From NCBI GenBank assembly GCA_946807835.1, contig OX327702.1:10168001-10232000 (forward strand): a stretch of DNA of 64,000 bases. The letters are read 5' to 3'. The stretch comes from Ailanthus altissimus. Lineage: Eukaryota; Streptophyta; Magnoliopsida; Sapindales; Simaroubaceae. The notes under the pieces are model-generated. The model was not told the DNA's origin and ran no database searches. It saw nothing but the letters and a program-made list of their open reading frames with translations. How positions within the stretch are numbered: position 1 is the first letter of the stretch; every line of letters begins with the position of its first letter. The translations under genes were made by a program, and so were the position numbers. This document shows positions 1 to 12,261 of the stretch, in pieces.

Positions 1-745
1 TTTGTTACTTCTAGCATCTTTAATTTTCTTAATCACTTAGTTTTTTAATTATTTTAGATAAAGTTAGGTTGTTCACATCATAATACTTAGTAACAAATTA
101 GAAAACCAATCATCGAGGGAACGATATTTTTCACTACTTTATTACTTGCTCACAACCCATGCACTTACGATTTTATTCACGTGTGTTTAGTTTCTAAAAC
201 ACTTTCCTGCAAAAATAATTAATAAAGCTCATTAAGATCTCGTTGTTGGTGGTAGTTTCGGCGAAAACCCTTCAATGCTTAAGTTAGTATCAGAAAATTG
301 GAGATGGTTTAAAGTGTTTAAGTTCGATAGAATGGCATTAACTATTACTATTGTCTTTCTTCCTTTTTATAATCAATCTTTGTTTACCTAAACTCTGAAA
401 TTCAAGGCTAAGGGGTCGGATAATTTACTCCCTTAATTGTCAATATGGACATGGGTGATTACCATTCGAGATTTAAGCCGTTTGCCTTGCAATCAATATA
501 TACTGGAGATCATATATTTTTTCCTTATGGGCGCGTTTACTGACCCTTTCTCCTTTAATCTTGGGATGAGTTTATAAGTTAGGAAATGGTGGCATGGGTT
601 ACTTTTTAATTACTCATGGTTCAAATCTGTTCAGGTTTGTTTATTTGAAGGACCCCGAACTACCTACTACGAGTATCGGGCTGTCCGGGTTTAGGTGAGA
701 CTCTAGCCAACCTATGACATTGCCTAAGTCAAGAAAGCCCCTAAT
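1..745. other. AT-rich sequence, no gene seen
   Basis: No open frame of useful length and no recognisable domain was seen on either strand. The right part (about 640-745) becomes rich in TGGG/GGCC words and merges into the duplicated block that follows, so it may be the edge of the same repeat. Confidence 0.5.
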
Positions 746-1020
746 TGGGTTTATCAAAAGAGTGGCTAAGCTGAATTAGGTTAACCAAGGTTGGCCTAGG
801 CTGGGCCAAGTTGGGTTAACCTTATTGATGGGTCTGGACAGTGATGGGCTAATACCCGGGGGAAACAATGAGAGTTGTCTTGGTTATAAAGGACCCTGAT
901 TAGGTGTATCAAAATAGAGGCTGAGCTGAACTAGGTTAACTAAGATAGGCCTGAGTTGGGCCGAGCTGGGTTATCCTCAATGATGGGTCTAGGTCATGCT
1001 GGGCTAATTCCAAGGGAAAA
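746..1020. repeat. Imperfect ~155-bp direct duplication
   Basis: A block near 747-864 (a 'GTTTATCAAAAGAGTGGCTAAG' type start, then GGCCTAGGCTGGGCC and GATGGGTCTGGACAGTGATGGGC) recurs near 902-1020 with scattered substitutions. The shared 'TGATGGGTCTAGGTCATGCTGGGC' type core is also the start of each 360-bp unit downstream, so both repeats derive from one family. No coding capacity is visible. Confidence 0.7.
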
Positions 1021-2050
1021 CAGTTGTAATAAAAGGAAAACACCATATTTAATTATAAAATGTTATTGGGGTAATTTTAGGAGATTATGATGTGGCAAAA
1101 TTTTACTAGTTGTAGTGATTTTGTGTTTATGTAGCAAGCTGTATGAAATATATAACTTAGACCTGAATAATGGATCTTATCCTCTCCGCCTCTGTAAGTT
1201 TGGGAGTAAGGCACCCCAAACCTCTAAAAAGCTCTGAGAGTCCAAGAAACTTAATTTGTAAAATTACTTTGGCGATCTTAAGTGAAAGGAATTTTTATAA
1301 ATAAATTTGATCTTAAATTGTGAGAGGCGTAAGACATCATGATGGGTTTAGGTCGTGCTGGGCTAATTTCAAGGGGAAACTGTTGTAATAAAAGAAAGAC
1401 ACTATATTTAATTATAAAATGTTATTTGGGGTAATTTTGGGAGATTATGATGTGGCAAAATTTTACTAGTTATAGTGATTTTGTGTTTATGTGGCAAGCT
1501 GTATGAAAAATATAACTTGGACCTGAATAATGGATCTTATCCTCTTTGCCTTTGTAAGTTTGGGAGTAAGGCACCCCAAACCTCTAAAAAGCTCTGAGAG
1601 TCCAAGAAATTTAATTTGCAAAGTTACTTTGGCGATCTTAAGTGAAAGGAATTTTTATAAATAAATTTGGTCTTAAATTGTGAGAAGCGTAAGACATCAT
1701 GATGGGTTTAGGTCGTGCTGGGCTAATTTCAAGGAGAAACTATTGTAATAAAAGAAAGACACTATATTTAATTATAAAATGTTATTTAGGGTAATTTTGG
1801 GAGATTATAATGTGGCAAACTTTTACTAGTTGCAGTGATTTTGTGTTTATGTGGCAAGCTGTATGAAAAATATAACTTGGACCTGAATAATGGATCTTAT
1901 CCTCTTTGCCTTTGTAAGTTTAGGAGTAAAGCACCCCAAACCTCTAAAAAGCTCTGAGAGTCCAAGAAACTTAATTTGCAAAATTACTTTGGCTGTCTTA
2001 ACTGAAAGGGATTTTTATAAATAAATTTGGTCTTAAATTTTGAAAGGTGT
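961..2050. repeat. Tandem array of three 360-bp units
   Basis: Three consecutive units (about 961-1320, 1321-1680, 1681-2040) keep an exact 360-bp register: TGATGGGTTTAGGTCGTGCT, GAGATTATGATGTGGCAAAA and GGCACCCCAAACCTCTAAAA recur at the same offset in each. The second and third units differ at few positions; the first is more diverged. Each unit lacks an ORF. This is either a short satellite-like array or local amplification inside a decayed transposon; I cannot name the parent element. Confidence 0.9.
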
Positions 2051-2206
2051 AAGAGTTGGCTTGTACAGTAAATAATAGAGAAACACGTATTACTATTGTA
2101 TGTCTTAGGGTTGTTATGAGTGTTGCAAATCTACATGAAGCCTGTAGTGTATGATACAAGATTAGGTTTCACACTATAATAACCATAGATAGAAAGGTTA
2201 GAAATA

Positions 2207-2250
2207 ACTCACCTCTTGAATCTTATATACTCACCTCTTGAATCTTATAT
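2207..2250. repeat. Perfect 22-bp tandem duplication
   Basis: The 22-mer ACTCACCTCTTGAATCTTATAT occurs twice head to tail with no mismatch. It is likely recent replication slippage. Confidence 0.95.
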
Positions 2251-3189
2251 GCATGAATTAGAAATCAATTTATAAAGATCTTATATCTTGGAATAAATAC
2301 AGGACTACTAATTTGCTTGAGTTCTTGATAAGAACGTGAAACAAAAAAATAAAAAATGTTGTGTTTGTTAAGAAAGAGTTAGGGTAAGTATAATGTTTAA
2401 AAGTTTGTATATAAGTTATGTTTCACGTGTATTATGGAGGTTTTATAAAGCTAGAATTTTGTATTAGGTTAAGATTCATTATTTGGCCCATTAATGTCTT
2501 ACTTTAGCTTATTTAATAAGTTTTAATCCCACAAAAAGGTAAAAGTGAATTTTATAAATAAATTTGATAAGATATTAATTTCATTCTAAACAAAAGACTA
2601 ATATATCAATTTGTTATCATGTTAAATAAGAAAAGTTAACAACTTTCATTTAAAAAAGATTCTAAGATTCAAAAAGTATTTTATTGGGATTGTATTTTTC
2701 CATTAGCCCAATAATGAATATGAATTTATACTTATTTTAACTTTTCAAGTGGGTTTAGTATTTTGGTCCACATGCTTTTGGATGTATAATGTCTTATTTT
2801 ATAATATATATTCGGGTATTAAAATGTAGCTTAGTCTCATATGTCTTACTTTATAATACATATTTGGGTATGCGTGTGGGCTTGGATGTACAATAAAATT
2901 TAGCTCCCTTGATCATATAGATTATGTAGTGCGAGCGAGGTAGTCTGTATAACTAATGTGACTTCAACATTCAAGCTTGCTCTCTTATTGCTCATGGACT
3001 TGACATTTGTTAAATTAAAAAAGTGAAGACTTTTATCATTTCTTATTGTATAACGGGCAAATTTATTTCTTTTTTATTTTGTAGTTTATAACTTTTTAAA
3101 TTTAAAATTACTAGCCGTTTTGACTATGTTAAATAATAATTACCAAAGATTAGTGATTTTAAAGGTAGAAGTATTAATAGACCCCTTAA
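2251..3189. other. AT-rich intergenic sequence, no gene seen
   Basis: No supported ORF. A short imperfect direct repeat is present near 2788-2870 (a 'GTCTTAYTTTATAATAYATATT' type word twice). No other structure was recognised. Confidence 0.5.
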
Positions 3190-4925
3190 TTTAGCTTAAG
3201 TGTCTAAAACACTTTTTTATTTTTAAAAATACCTCGAAAACCTCAATCCGTTAGTATTTATCAATTTTTTTTATAGAATTTTTTTTAATAGTCTAAAATT
3301 ACAAATTTATTTTTGTATTGTTATACATGTATTTAAAAAATATTTAATTAGTTGAAAAAGTCAATTTTATCCTTATTTATTTACAAAAAAATCAAAAATA
3401 CCCTCATTTTTTCCTTCAATCTCTACTCTTCTCTCTAAAAAAAACCTATTCATGAGGTGCAAAAGAAATGTCTATTGAAACCATTTCCAATGGTAATAAA
3501 GAACAATAGAATGTCAAAATGAGTTCACCCAACATTGGGGAGAAAAACATAAATGTGACAATAAAATCTATGAAACAAACTAAAATAAATTGACAATTAG
3601 GCATATATGCCTTTTGTAATGACCAAAAGCACAGATCATCTACAATATTAGGCAGTACAAATACAACAACATAATTGGAACTATACTTTTGATCTGCTTG
3701 AGTAAAATGGAGTCTGCGTTCTAATGTAGAAGCAAAGCATTTTCTCTAGAAAATCTTGAACTTTACTAATTTTCATCTCTTGAAAACGGTGAACTCTACA
3801 AAAACTATGTGGAATGATTATTTCCAAAAAAGCTTGGTTAAGTACACTATTTCAGCAACCAAAGCCAACCACTTTTATTTTTAATTAAAGTTTTAATTTT
3901 TAACTTTATTAACTGTTCCTTTCACCCCTCTATAATTAATTATCAAATTATCAATTATACAATCGAACAAACAATTCATTGTAACCACATTTCACATTTC
4001 AATCATTTCTACCCAGAAAAAAATCACTGCAAGAAATGCAAGATTACCATAAACCAATTGAATGTGCCATTTGCTTTCTTTTCTCGAATCCCTTATAAAA
4101 TCTACCACTTAAATTTTACTTCTTTTATCCTTTTCGGCATTTTTCACTTAATTAAACAGAAACAAAACTCAGAAATCTCAAAAGGGTGTATGAGAAACTA
4201 ACAGTTCTGGCAAGATTACAGCTAATTCAACAAAAAAGAGAGGTAGGACAGATGTTTGAGTATCTTCTGAGTGGTATTATCATTGCCTTCCATCTGGTAA
4301 GGTAATGGGGTTTATGGAGAACAGAGGTTTATTTAGAATATACTTCATTTGATTCATAGAATCCAAAAAAAAATTTCTTTGATTCAGCCGATATTATGTT
4401 CTTCTTTTTCTGGGTTTTCAACAAAAATTAATTTTTGATGGATATTATTGAAGAAAATGGTATTTTTTTGTAGTGGATTTTTGAAGTTAAAATGAGAACA
4501 AGCAGAAGGTGATAATTGAAGAACCTGTATGCAATTCGAAGAACCTGTATGCAATTCATCATAAGTCATCGGATGGCATTTGAAGAAAATGAACAATGAA
4601 ATAGAGATCAGACCTCTGATGAGGATTAAAAGGTTTTTTTAACGGAGCTTCAATTTTTTGTTTTTAGAAAAAGAAGAACAAGTTTTTAGAGAGAGAAGAA
4701 TAGAGATTTAAAAATGAGGTGATGGTATTTTTAAAATTTTTTTTAAATAAATAAAAATAAAATAAATTTTTTAATTAATTAAATATTTTTTTAAATATAT
4801 TCGACACAAGAGTAAAATTATAATTTTGAGCTATTAAAAAAATTTTATTAAAAAAAAGGATAAACATTAATGAACCGAGTCTTAAAAATATTTTAAGTGT
4901 AGGCACTGTTTTATCTTGCCTACAA
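3190..4925. mobile_element. DNA-transposon-like element with long imperfect TIRs
   Basis: The left arm (about 3193-3435) and the reverse complement of the right arm (about 4650-4910) align over some 230-250 bp with gaps. Shared blocks include TATTTTTAAAAATACC / TATTTTTAAGACTCGG, AAAAAATATTTAATTA, and the inner AATCTCTACTCTTCTCTCT / AATCTCTATTCTTCTCTCT. The interior has no transposase-like ORF; the 70-codon frame near 4384-4596 resembles nothing known. Long TIRs around a non-coding core fit a non-autonomous Mutator-like element. No clear target-site duplication was found, so the outer ends are approximate and the superfamily is inferred. Confidence 0.6.
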
Positions 4926-6032
4926 AGAAGACTAACGGAACTACTTTTCGTAACATTTTACTTTTCGTTCTCTCTATTCTCTCGAGATCTTCTCGTTTTA
5001 CTTTTCGCACTCTCTTCTTGCCGCTCTTGCCTTCTTGATCTTGGCTTTTTCTTATATATTTTGTTCTAAGTTACTTTCAAGATCTTTTTGAAGGACTATT
5101 TTATTCTCTCCTAACGGTTCTTCTTGATACTTGGTAAGTAATTTATTCTTTTTTTTAATGATTGCCTTGTAATATTTCTTTTGTATTAGCAATATTGTTG
5201 CCGCTTTTTTTATTTTTTATTTTTGCGCTTTATTAATGATTTTTTTATTTATTGTTTTCTCACTTTTCTGTCTTGATTTTCACCATTCTTTTGATTACAA
5301 AAGAAAGATCAAATATAATTGAAGTTTGATTTTAGAGCTTGTTTGCCATACTTGATTGTTGTTCTTGGCCCATATACCTGTTAAATCTTTTCTTTTGATG
5401 ATTGCTCTATGTATGATTATGCCTCGTTTCTCCGAATATTTTATAGATAAATAATGGCCTCCTAATCCAAGGTTGTAAAGTCTTTTTCTAAACCAAAAGT
5501 CCCTAATGGAGTCTACGACCACTTATTTGAGCAGAGTCTTTGAGTGCTGAAGGTCTACCTAAGAACGATTTGGCCAAGGTTTCTATGATTCCTTCTGAGT
5601 TAGTCTCTCACTTTTGTCTAGCTAGAGGGGACTACAGACTGGGTGATTGATGCTCGATCAGATCCCACTTCTGGATGGGTTGACTGGGTGATTCATGAGT
5701 TGAGGGAGGCTGGCCTACATGAACGGATTACTCATAGTGGGTTGTATGATATGCGAGATTGGTTATCATTAAGGCAATTGGTTCCTAAATGGAGTCCAAT
5801 TTCCCACACCTTTGTTGTCGTTTAGGGTGAGTTTGCCCCTGCTTTAAGAATGTGGCAAATATTATTTGGTCTGCCAACTTGGGTACTGAGGATGTTTTAG
5901 CATTTCTTTGACCTCTTTTAAGAAACAAATTTTGAAAGCCTTGAAGTATTGTTTGAAGAAAAGTGGTACTGAGTTTCATACCACATTCGCAAATTGGGTG
6001 AAAGAATTCTATGGCTCTGATCAAGATGACTA

Positions 6033-7453
6033 GGTTTTGCAAGGAGAGGCCTATGTTATAGGCTACAGAGTCGAGGCCATGATAGTTTTATGGCTAAGTA
6101 TGTTTGTGCTCTATTATCAGATTACATACCATGTTTAGATTAGGTTATTTCCTCTAACTATATAGATTGCAGGGGGTATTTCTTTCTCTCTTGCTCCATA
6201 TATTTTAACTATGTTGTATATAGGGGTGGCAGAATTTTTCATGGGGTCGGGATTCTGTGGAACCCATCTTAAATGAGGTGAATTTTAAGTTGTATTTTTA
6301 TTATTTTTTGGAGATGGAGCGGGTATAGAAAAACCGATCCATCCCCAAATTAAATTCGGGTTGGGGATGAGGATGATTAGGTTTGGGAATCTCCCCAGAC
6401 CTAACCCAAAAGTCCGATTTAATAACACAATTAAAAAAAATCTTAGTAATAGCCTTTATTCCCCTTAAAAAATTAAAAATTATTCTTTGTTATTAAATAA
6501 AAAGGAGCTCTCCTTCTTTAATGTTGATAAAATATAAACATTCCAAAGCTTGTCTTTTTCTTTTTTATTAAACCTATTTATTTAATATCATATATGAAAT
6601 TAAAATGAAAAACAGAAAAACTTATCCGGTAGTTTTTGGTCTCTTGCTAACCGTTCCACTAATTTATTTATTTATTAAAAATTATTTTATTATCACATGA
6701 GGCTTTAAATCAAAAGATAAAAAGTTTACTTGTAGAAGTTTTATGATGTTAATATTTTTTTTTATGAAATTTCTTAATTATCAAAATTTAAAATTTGTGA
6801 AAAGAACTTTGAATTTCAAAATAATTTTTTTGGGATAATTTTTTTTTTTGGTATATTATTATTATACAAGTGAAAGATTATTTTATAAATTTAAATTAGT
6901 ACAAATTTAAAAAAAGATATTAATTAAAAAAATGGGTATAGGGTATCTATAGGGATCTCCACCCCCATTTGAGAATTTCCCACCCTAAACTAGAATTATA
7001 TAAATTAAGTATAAAGCGGGTATGAGGAGTCTCACCCCATATGGGTATATAGATGGAATATGTGATCCCCACCCCAACTCTAATTGTATAACAATTAGAT
7101 GATATCTTTTATGTCGAGATTCACAGCTCTGGTAAATATATTGTAGATATTCGTGTTTCTATAAATTTTCTGCAAGTCTTCGTGTTAGAACACTTCAATG
7201 GTTATGCAAGGAGAGGCCTATGTTATAGGATGCAAAGTCAAGGCCATGATAGATTTATGGCTGAAAGTTTATGCTCCATGATCAAATTACAAGGGTGTTT
7301 CTTTCTCTCTAGCTCCTCATATTTTAACCGTATTATATAAACAGAAAGATGATATCTTTTATGTCTAGGTTCATGACCCTAGCAAATATATTATGGATAC
7401 TCATGTTTCTATAAATTTTCTATAGGTCTTAATGTTCGAATGCATCAATAGTT
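6033..7453 (+). repeat. Tandem duplication inside the PMD-like pseudogene
   Basis: The segment starting GCAAGGAGAGGCCTATGTTA (about 6038) through the GATGATATCTTTTATGTC block and on to about 7199 recurs at 7200-7453, with about 80-85% identity by eye. Copy one is about 300 bp once the 862-bp insertion at 6221 is removed; copy two is about 254 bp. The insertion is in copy one only, so copy two provides the empty site. Confidence 0.85.
6221..7082. mobile_element. hAT-like non-autonomous element (862 bp)
   Basis: It begins TAGGGGTGGC and ends CCAACTCTA (reverse complement TAGAGTTGG), a short hAT-type terminal inverted repeat. It is flanked by 8-bp target duplications GTTGTATA (6213-6220) and ATTGTATA (7083-7090), one mismatch. 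The tandem copy at 7200-7453 lacks the insertion. GGGG/CCCC-rich ends around an AT-rich core and no ORF fit a non-autonomous hAT derivative. Confidence 0.8.
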
Positions 7454-9860
7454 ATGCTAAAACTCTGTTGACCTAACATGTGCGTAAACTAAATTTTTTT
7501 GAGTTTAGTCCAAAATCAATGAGGTAGCTCTTGGTCCCAACCTACTACCTATAGGGGTTCGCTGGTTAAACAACTTATTTTATTCTAAAGGAATTCATCA
7601 TTTTATTGACCTTGTATCTAAATCTATTTTCAGGTTGTATGATACTTTTCAAGTACCCAAATTTTACTTAATTGTTGAGAATGATGCTCACTTTTTTTTA
7701 TCCTTTATTTTTCAAGGATGTGTCATTTCCACTTGCTGAATATTATTTGATTGTCAAATCAAGTTTTCTGCCATATTTAAATAGGAAAATGGAGTTCATT
7801 CCTCTGGTGACCAACCTGAGAACGTTCTAAGGCAATTTAGACTTAAAACAAGGTTGCCTTTCTTTTAGTAAACCTTTTATAAGCTTCCAAAAATTGTCAA
7901 TCAGGTTGTGCCTTCCTAAGCTTAAGGAATTTAAGAGTTTAAAAGGAAAAGCTCTGGAAGTGGCTGGCTCTACTTATGTAAGGGGATGTTTTGCTTGATC
8001 ATGAAGCTTACTAGAAACCTTCTCCAACTACTTTCGTTGAGTTGTACAGGGAACCTATTAGAGGCGTTGAGTGTGTCTCCCAAGTTTGATGTTGCTAACA
8101 TGTTGCAGTCGAGCTTAAATTCAATTATTAATGTAGCCAGTAAGGGCCTATATGCCTTATGCTATTATCGCTAATGGTGTTAGCGAAGTTATTAGTGTTG
8201 AAGTAGAGCCAACTACTTCAAATGGAACTTTCTCAGGGGTCCTTTTCATATTCGACTCGAAGTACTATTCAAGAGTTAGTTAAAAGGTTTCTGTTAAGAA
8301 AGGCGCTGGTACTAGAAATACTTTTGTTGTTCACTCTTCTTCTTTCAAATCCCCTACTAAACAACCTTTTCTTTTGTTGGGTTAAGAAGGAGTCATAGAC
8401 TATTAAGAGATCCTCAGGTGGGGACACTTTCTTTAATTGAGGAGATTTCCTCTTTTGATGAAGAAAAGGCTGAAGGGGAGGCCTTCCTCAGTCCTAAAGA
8501 TTTTGCTGGTGAAGAGGAAGAAGTTTCTGCTGTTGAAAAAGAAAGAGATGAAGCAATGGGTTTTGGATCTAAGGTCTATAGTTGAATTTTATTGTGTTTG
8601 CGATTTTGGCAATGCCTATTCCCCTTTCTTTGTTGTTATGGCTCGATATACTCTTTCCTTAGTAAAAGGAAGGTGAGTATGCAAGGGCTGTGATTAAGGA
8701 GATTGTGAAGGAACATAACAAGTAAGCTAGCGAAAGTAGTAAGGGTAAAGAGCCCATTGTCAGTTAAATGCTGCTGTGGCTCCTCCTAAACCTTCGTTTG
8801 TTGCTACTTGAGGTAGTGTTAAGCCTCTTCAGAGGAAGACTACAGTTCCTGCTAGTAGTATGGATACCAAAAGGCTCTTCAAGGCTCAAGTAAGAGCTTC
8901 ACAAGGAAAGAGGAAGGTTGAGGAATCAGGTAAGTCTTGTCATATTTGGTAAATGGCCTATTCCCTCTTCTTCTTAGATTTAGTATTTTTTTTCTAGATC
9001 TTTCCTTTTGCAAATGTAGAGGATTCATCTTCTGGTACTCTTTCCCCTCAAAGGCAACACATTATATCCTTAATTTTTGGTATCTTGATTTTTCTTATTT
9101 TTGTTACTTTGCTTCAAACGTTGGTCTTTTCCAGTAAGTTCTTATAGCCTGTCTTTAGGTGTTGAAGCTGCCTTAATGACCGTTGATTATGGATAGCTCT
9201 TTAGGTGTTAAAGCTGCTTCAATGAGAAAGACCCTTCAGAAAGTTCCATTTGTAAAGAGTTGAAGTCTTTTGCCTCTAAGCCTATTATTATTGGCATGGT
9301 GTTTTTTCCTTCTATTAGTGTTTCTCAGGTTATTGCCGCCTCTCACAAGGAACCTTAAGACGATTTCTAGGCTACTTTTAATGACCCAACACCTAGTGTT
9401 GATTCTTTAGCTTCCTTACATCAATTTAGTGGTGATAAGGGGAGTTTTGAAGGGTGTTTTATCCCTGTTGAGGCCATTCCTTTGCTGGAGAAAGTGCCCA
9501 ACTTCAGTATTGATTATTCTATGGTGGCAGCTTTCAAATGCATGTTTGTGGAGCAATGGGGAATGATGTTGGAAAACATGAGCTCAACTAGAAAGCGTTT
9601 GTGCCAAGATGCTGGCAAAATGGGTTTTGCTGTGGAGGATCTTGCCAAGCATGAGGACAGGTTAGCTCAAATATCCTACAACCTTACTTAGAGAAAAAAA
9701 AAAAAAGAACCTATCTAAGATTTAGAAGTTGAAATCACCGAAGCTCAAGCTGAGTTAGTTGCACTCCAAGCTAAAATTGAAGGTTTAAAGAAATCAAAAG
9801 CAGACTTGCTTCAAGTCTGTTATCATATGGATAGAGCAAGTATTGAATCTACTAGTCCAA

Positions 9861-11331
9861 GGCATGAGGGATAGTACCTTATTGTTTTGTCTGAGGTTTT
9901 TGTTGAGCCTGTTTAGGCATTGTATGGCCAAGTTATTGTGGCTATATGACAACTATGGTAGGAGCTGTTTCCCTTGGTTGTCTGAGTCTTATAGCTGGGT
10001 TACTTTTGTTGTAGGTTTATTTTTTTGTTGTCTGGCTATAAGTTGAATATGGTCAGAAATAGCTGTTTATATTTTTTGCTAGGCCTCTTAGCGAACCTTT
10101 GTATGACATATTTTGATGCTTGGCTTTGCCATCTTAATTGAATGGTTGCATTCCTTGTGACTTGGATTTAAAGTATGTGTGGCCAGATTCTCGTGGCTAT
10201 ATGATAAGCATGGTCAGCTCTAGCATTTTTAGCTCTTTTTTTTCATTTGTATGCCTCTTGTGCTTGAGGGCTTTTATCTTTACTGGCTTATGTTGTTTGT
10301 CTAGTTTTTGAGCATGTTCTGGCTAAAGCAGATGTATTGTTTTGCTGACCTCTTAGTCCTTTATGCACTTTTGTTAGAACTAGGGGTGAGCAGGGTATAT
10401 ATTTATATTGAGAATGTGCATTTGATTGTGTTTAATACTATTAGCTATACCTTTGTGTACCTACACATGCTAAAGGATGTTTAAAAGATATCTAATCATT
10501 GTATGACATGTTTTGATGTTTTTGTTGTGCGTACATCCTTTAGTATTGTCTGTGTAATGGCTTTGTAATTTTATTATTTAAAAATGTATTGATGTGTGTG
10601 TTTTAGGGTGTCCTCGCCCTTACCCTTTAGGGACTTTGGATTGTGTTGTTCAAGGATTTTGTTGAGTTGCTTGCAGCAGGTACAACCAGTCCCTTGTGGT
10701 TGTAGGCCTTTATTGGTGCCTCTGGCTATTTTTGAGCTTTTATGGGCGGTCATTGCTGTAGGTGTGCTACGTTCATTAATGCAGGCTGTTTTACAAATAT
10801 ATCCTATATTGAAAACACTCGATGAGGGTGAGATTTTACGGGGATTTTTACCATAAAGTTATCTTGTATGGAAACTACGCCATTAAGGCTTTTTCATTGG
10901 AACGACCCTATCATAAAAACAACGCGATCTTGCAGCGAGTACAACTGCAATAAATATGTTATGGATTCTTGTCATTAACGTTAATGAGACTTCCATTTTT
11001 TATTACTTATTAAACAAGGATATAATTTGACACGTTTTATTAAACTGGTCTTTGACCCATAGTCAAATAAACATATTGAGTTTTTTTCCTTTTTTTATTA
11101 AAAAAACAAAAAAGCTTATGATTTTCCATTCATTATCATGCATAATAATAACTTCAGTTTGGGGCGAAGAGAAAAGGAGAAAGACAGAAAGAGATGAAGA
11201 GAAAAGAAAATAGCTTTTCTGTTGTTGCATTGTATTAAGTAGTTCTATTTTTAATAAATTTCAAATTATTATAATTCTTAAGTTAGTTAATTGTAACAGT
11301 TCAAAATAATAGTGTGAAAGTACATTGTACA
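9861..11331. other. T-rich downstream region, no gene seen
   Basis: T-rich sequence with no frame that resembles a known protein. ORFs of 67-86 codons at 9843-10046 and 10596-10856 are low-complexity hydrophobic readings of T-rich DNA. A repeated GTATGACATRTTTTGATG phrase (about 10106 and 10501) and similar GTGGCTATATGA phrases (about 9938 and 10195) suggest local duplication of an old transposon tail. Confidence 0.4.
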
Positions 11332-11604
11332 TAGAGGTGACAATTTGTATAAATGAATTGTATTCGTGTCATTTATATATAAATTGCATATTAATTTATT
11401 TAGTTTAACAGTAAGTTAAATAGTAACGTGTTTTGAACGAATTTGTGAATTATAGAGTTTAAATACATATTTGATACAATTAATAAATGGGTAATACGAA
11501 TAAGATCTATTTATTAATTATGTTAATTTACCTTTATTTACATTTCTTAAAACATATTGAATTTGTGTTAAATAATTGTATCTTGATCTATTTTGTCACC
11601 ATTA
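11332..11604. mobile_element. hAT-type MITE (273 bp)
   Basis: Ends TAGAGGTGACAA and (reverse complement of the right end) TAATGGTGACAA match at 10 of 12 positions. Flanks ATTGTACA (11324-11331) and ATTGTATG (11605-11612) are a decayed 8-bp target duplication sharing ATTGTA. The size, AT-rich interior and absence of an ORF fit a hAT MITE. Confidence 0.75.
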
Positions 11605-12261
11605 ATTGTATGTCTTAAATAATTGGATTGTTCTATAATATTAGGAAGTTTTTAAAGATATTGATAATATGACCTTATATATTTATTAAATTTAATTTTT
11701 TATCTAATCCAACTATTTAAATTAATTTTAATGAAATTCTAAAACTTTAATTCTAAAATGGACCCGTCCTATAATATAAAAATTCTTTGCAAAACTTTCT
11801 TCTGTCGTCCTCTCTGATGATGAGGTCATACAATATTCAAGGAGCTTCTTTTTATTTTTTGCGATAGCCTTTTTCATAGAATAGCACAAATCTTGTTGTT
11901 GATGACACCCAATTACTCCCATTTGATATGTTATTATATGCATTGTTTTATGAAAAAAGATCTTGTTTGAAAAAATTTCCAAAAAGGGGAGAAATGCTCG
12001 TGAAAGAAAGATAGGAGAACAAATAAAGTAATAGTTATAGTGGCAAGTTAGATAGTAAAAGGAGTTTATTTATAAAATAAAATAATGTTAAAAAGTTTAA
12101 TAGAATATATTATAAACGAGAGATTATTACACAAATAATGGTGTAAATGTCATTGACTATAAGTATGATATTGCAATATTAATCAAGAAAGAAAAAGATA
12201 ATAAAGAAAGTGCGGAAGAAAGTACACATTCATGTAGTTTAGTAATTGACAATATTTATAG
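11605..12261. other. AT-rich sequence, no gene seen
   Basis: No conserved frame or repeat was recognised between the hAT MITE and the family-A LTR. An 84-codon minus-strand frame (11728-11982) overlaps part of it but resembles no known protein. Confidence 0.4.

Larger units (their letters stand above)
5453..9860 (+). pseudogene. Degenerate plant-mobile-domain-like gene
   Basis: A long but heavily decayed coding region. Pieces in shifting frames read as one protein: the frame from ATG 5453 has a stop at codon 4; then GLPKNDLAKVSMIPSELVSH (5552 on); then GWVDWVIHEL...WSPISHTF (5643-5825); then a frame with LKYCLKKSGTEFHTTFANWV ending at 6030. The GW-x-WV start and the W-[SP]-T/S-H/N-TF block followed by a GE(F/M) acid-rich helix resemble the plant mobile domain (PMD, aminotransferase-like) found in plant genes and as an extra ORF in some Ty3/gypsy elements. 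Farther on are an acidic stretch (about 8420-8570) and a coiled-coil-like Glu/Lys/Ala stretch (about 9715-9825). Stops, frameshifts, a tandem duplication and a hAT-type insertion break it. A donor-like TTGGTAAGT near 5134 suggests a former 5' UTR intron. The PMD call is by eye and not certain; it is not expressible as written. Confidence 0.55.

Noticed and set aside
961..2050. CRISPR-like array
   Set aside because: The units are 360 bp with no short repeat/unique spacer structure, and the window is plant nuclear DNA.
5785..6042. 85-codon minus-strand ORF
   Set aside because: Antisense shadow of the PMD-like pseudogene, whose sense readings carry the family-like motifs.
10596..10856. 86-codon hydrophobic ORF as a membrane protein
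   Set aside because: T-rich DNA yields Leu/Phe/Val-rich frames by chance; there is no homologue-like motif and no promoter or splice context.
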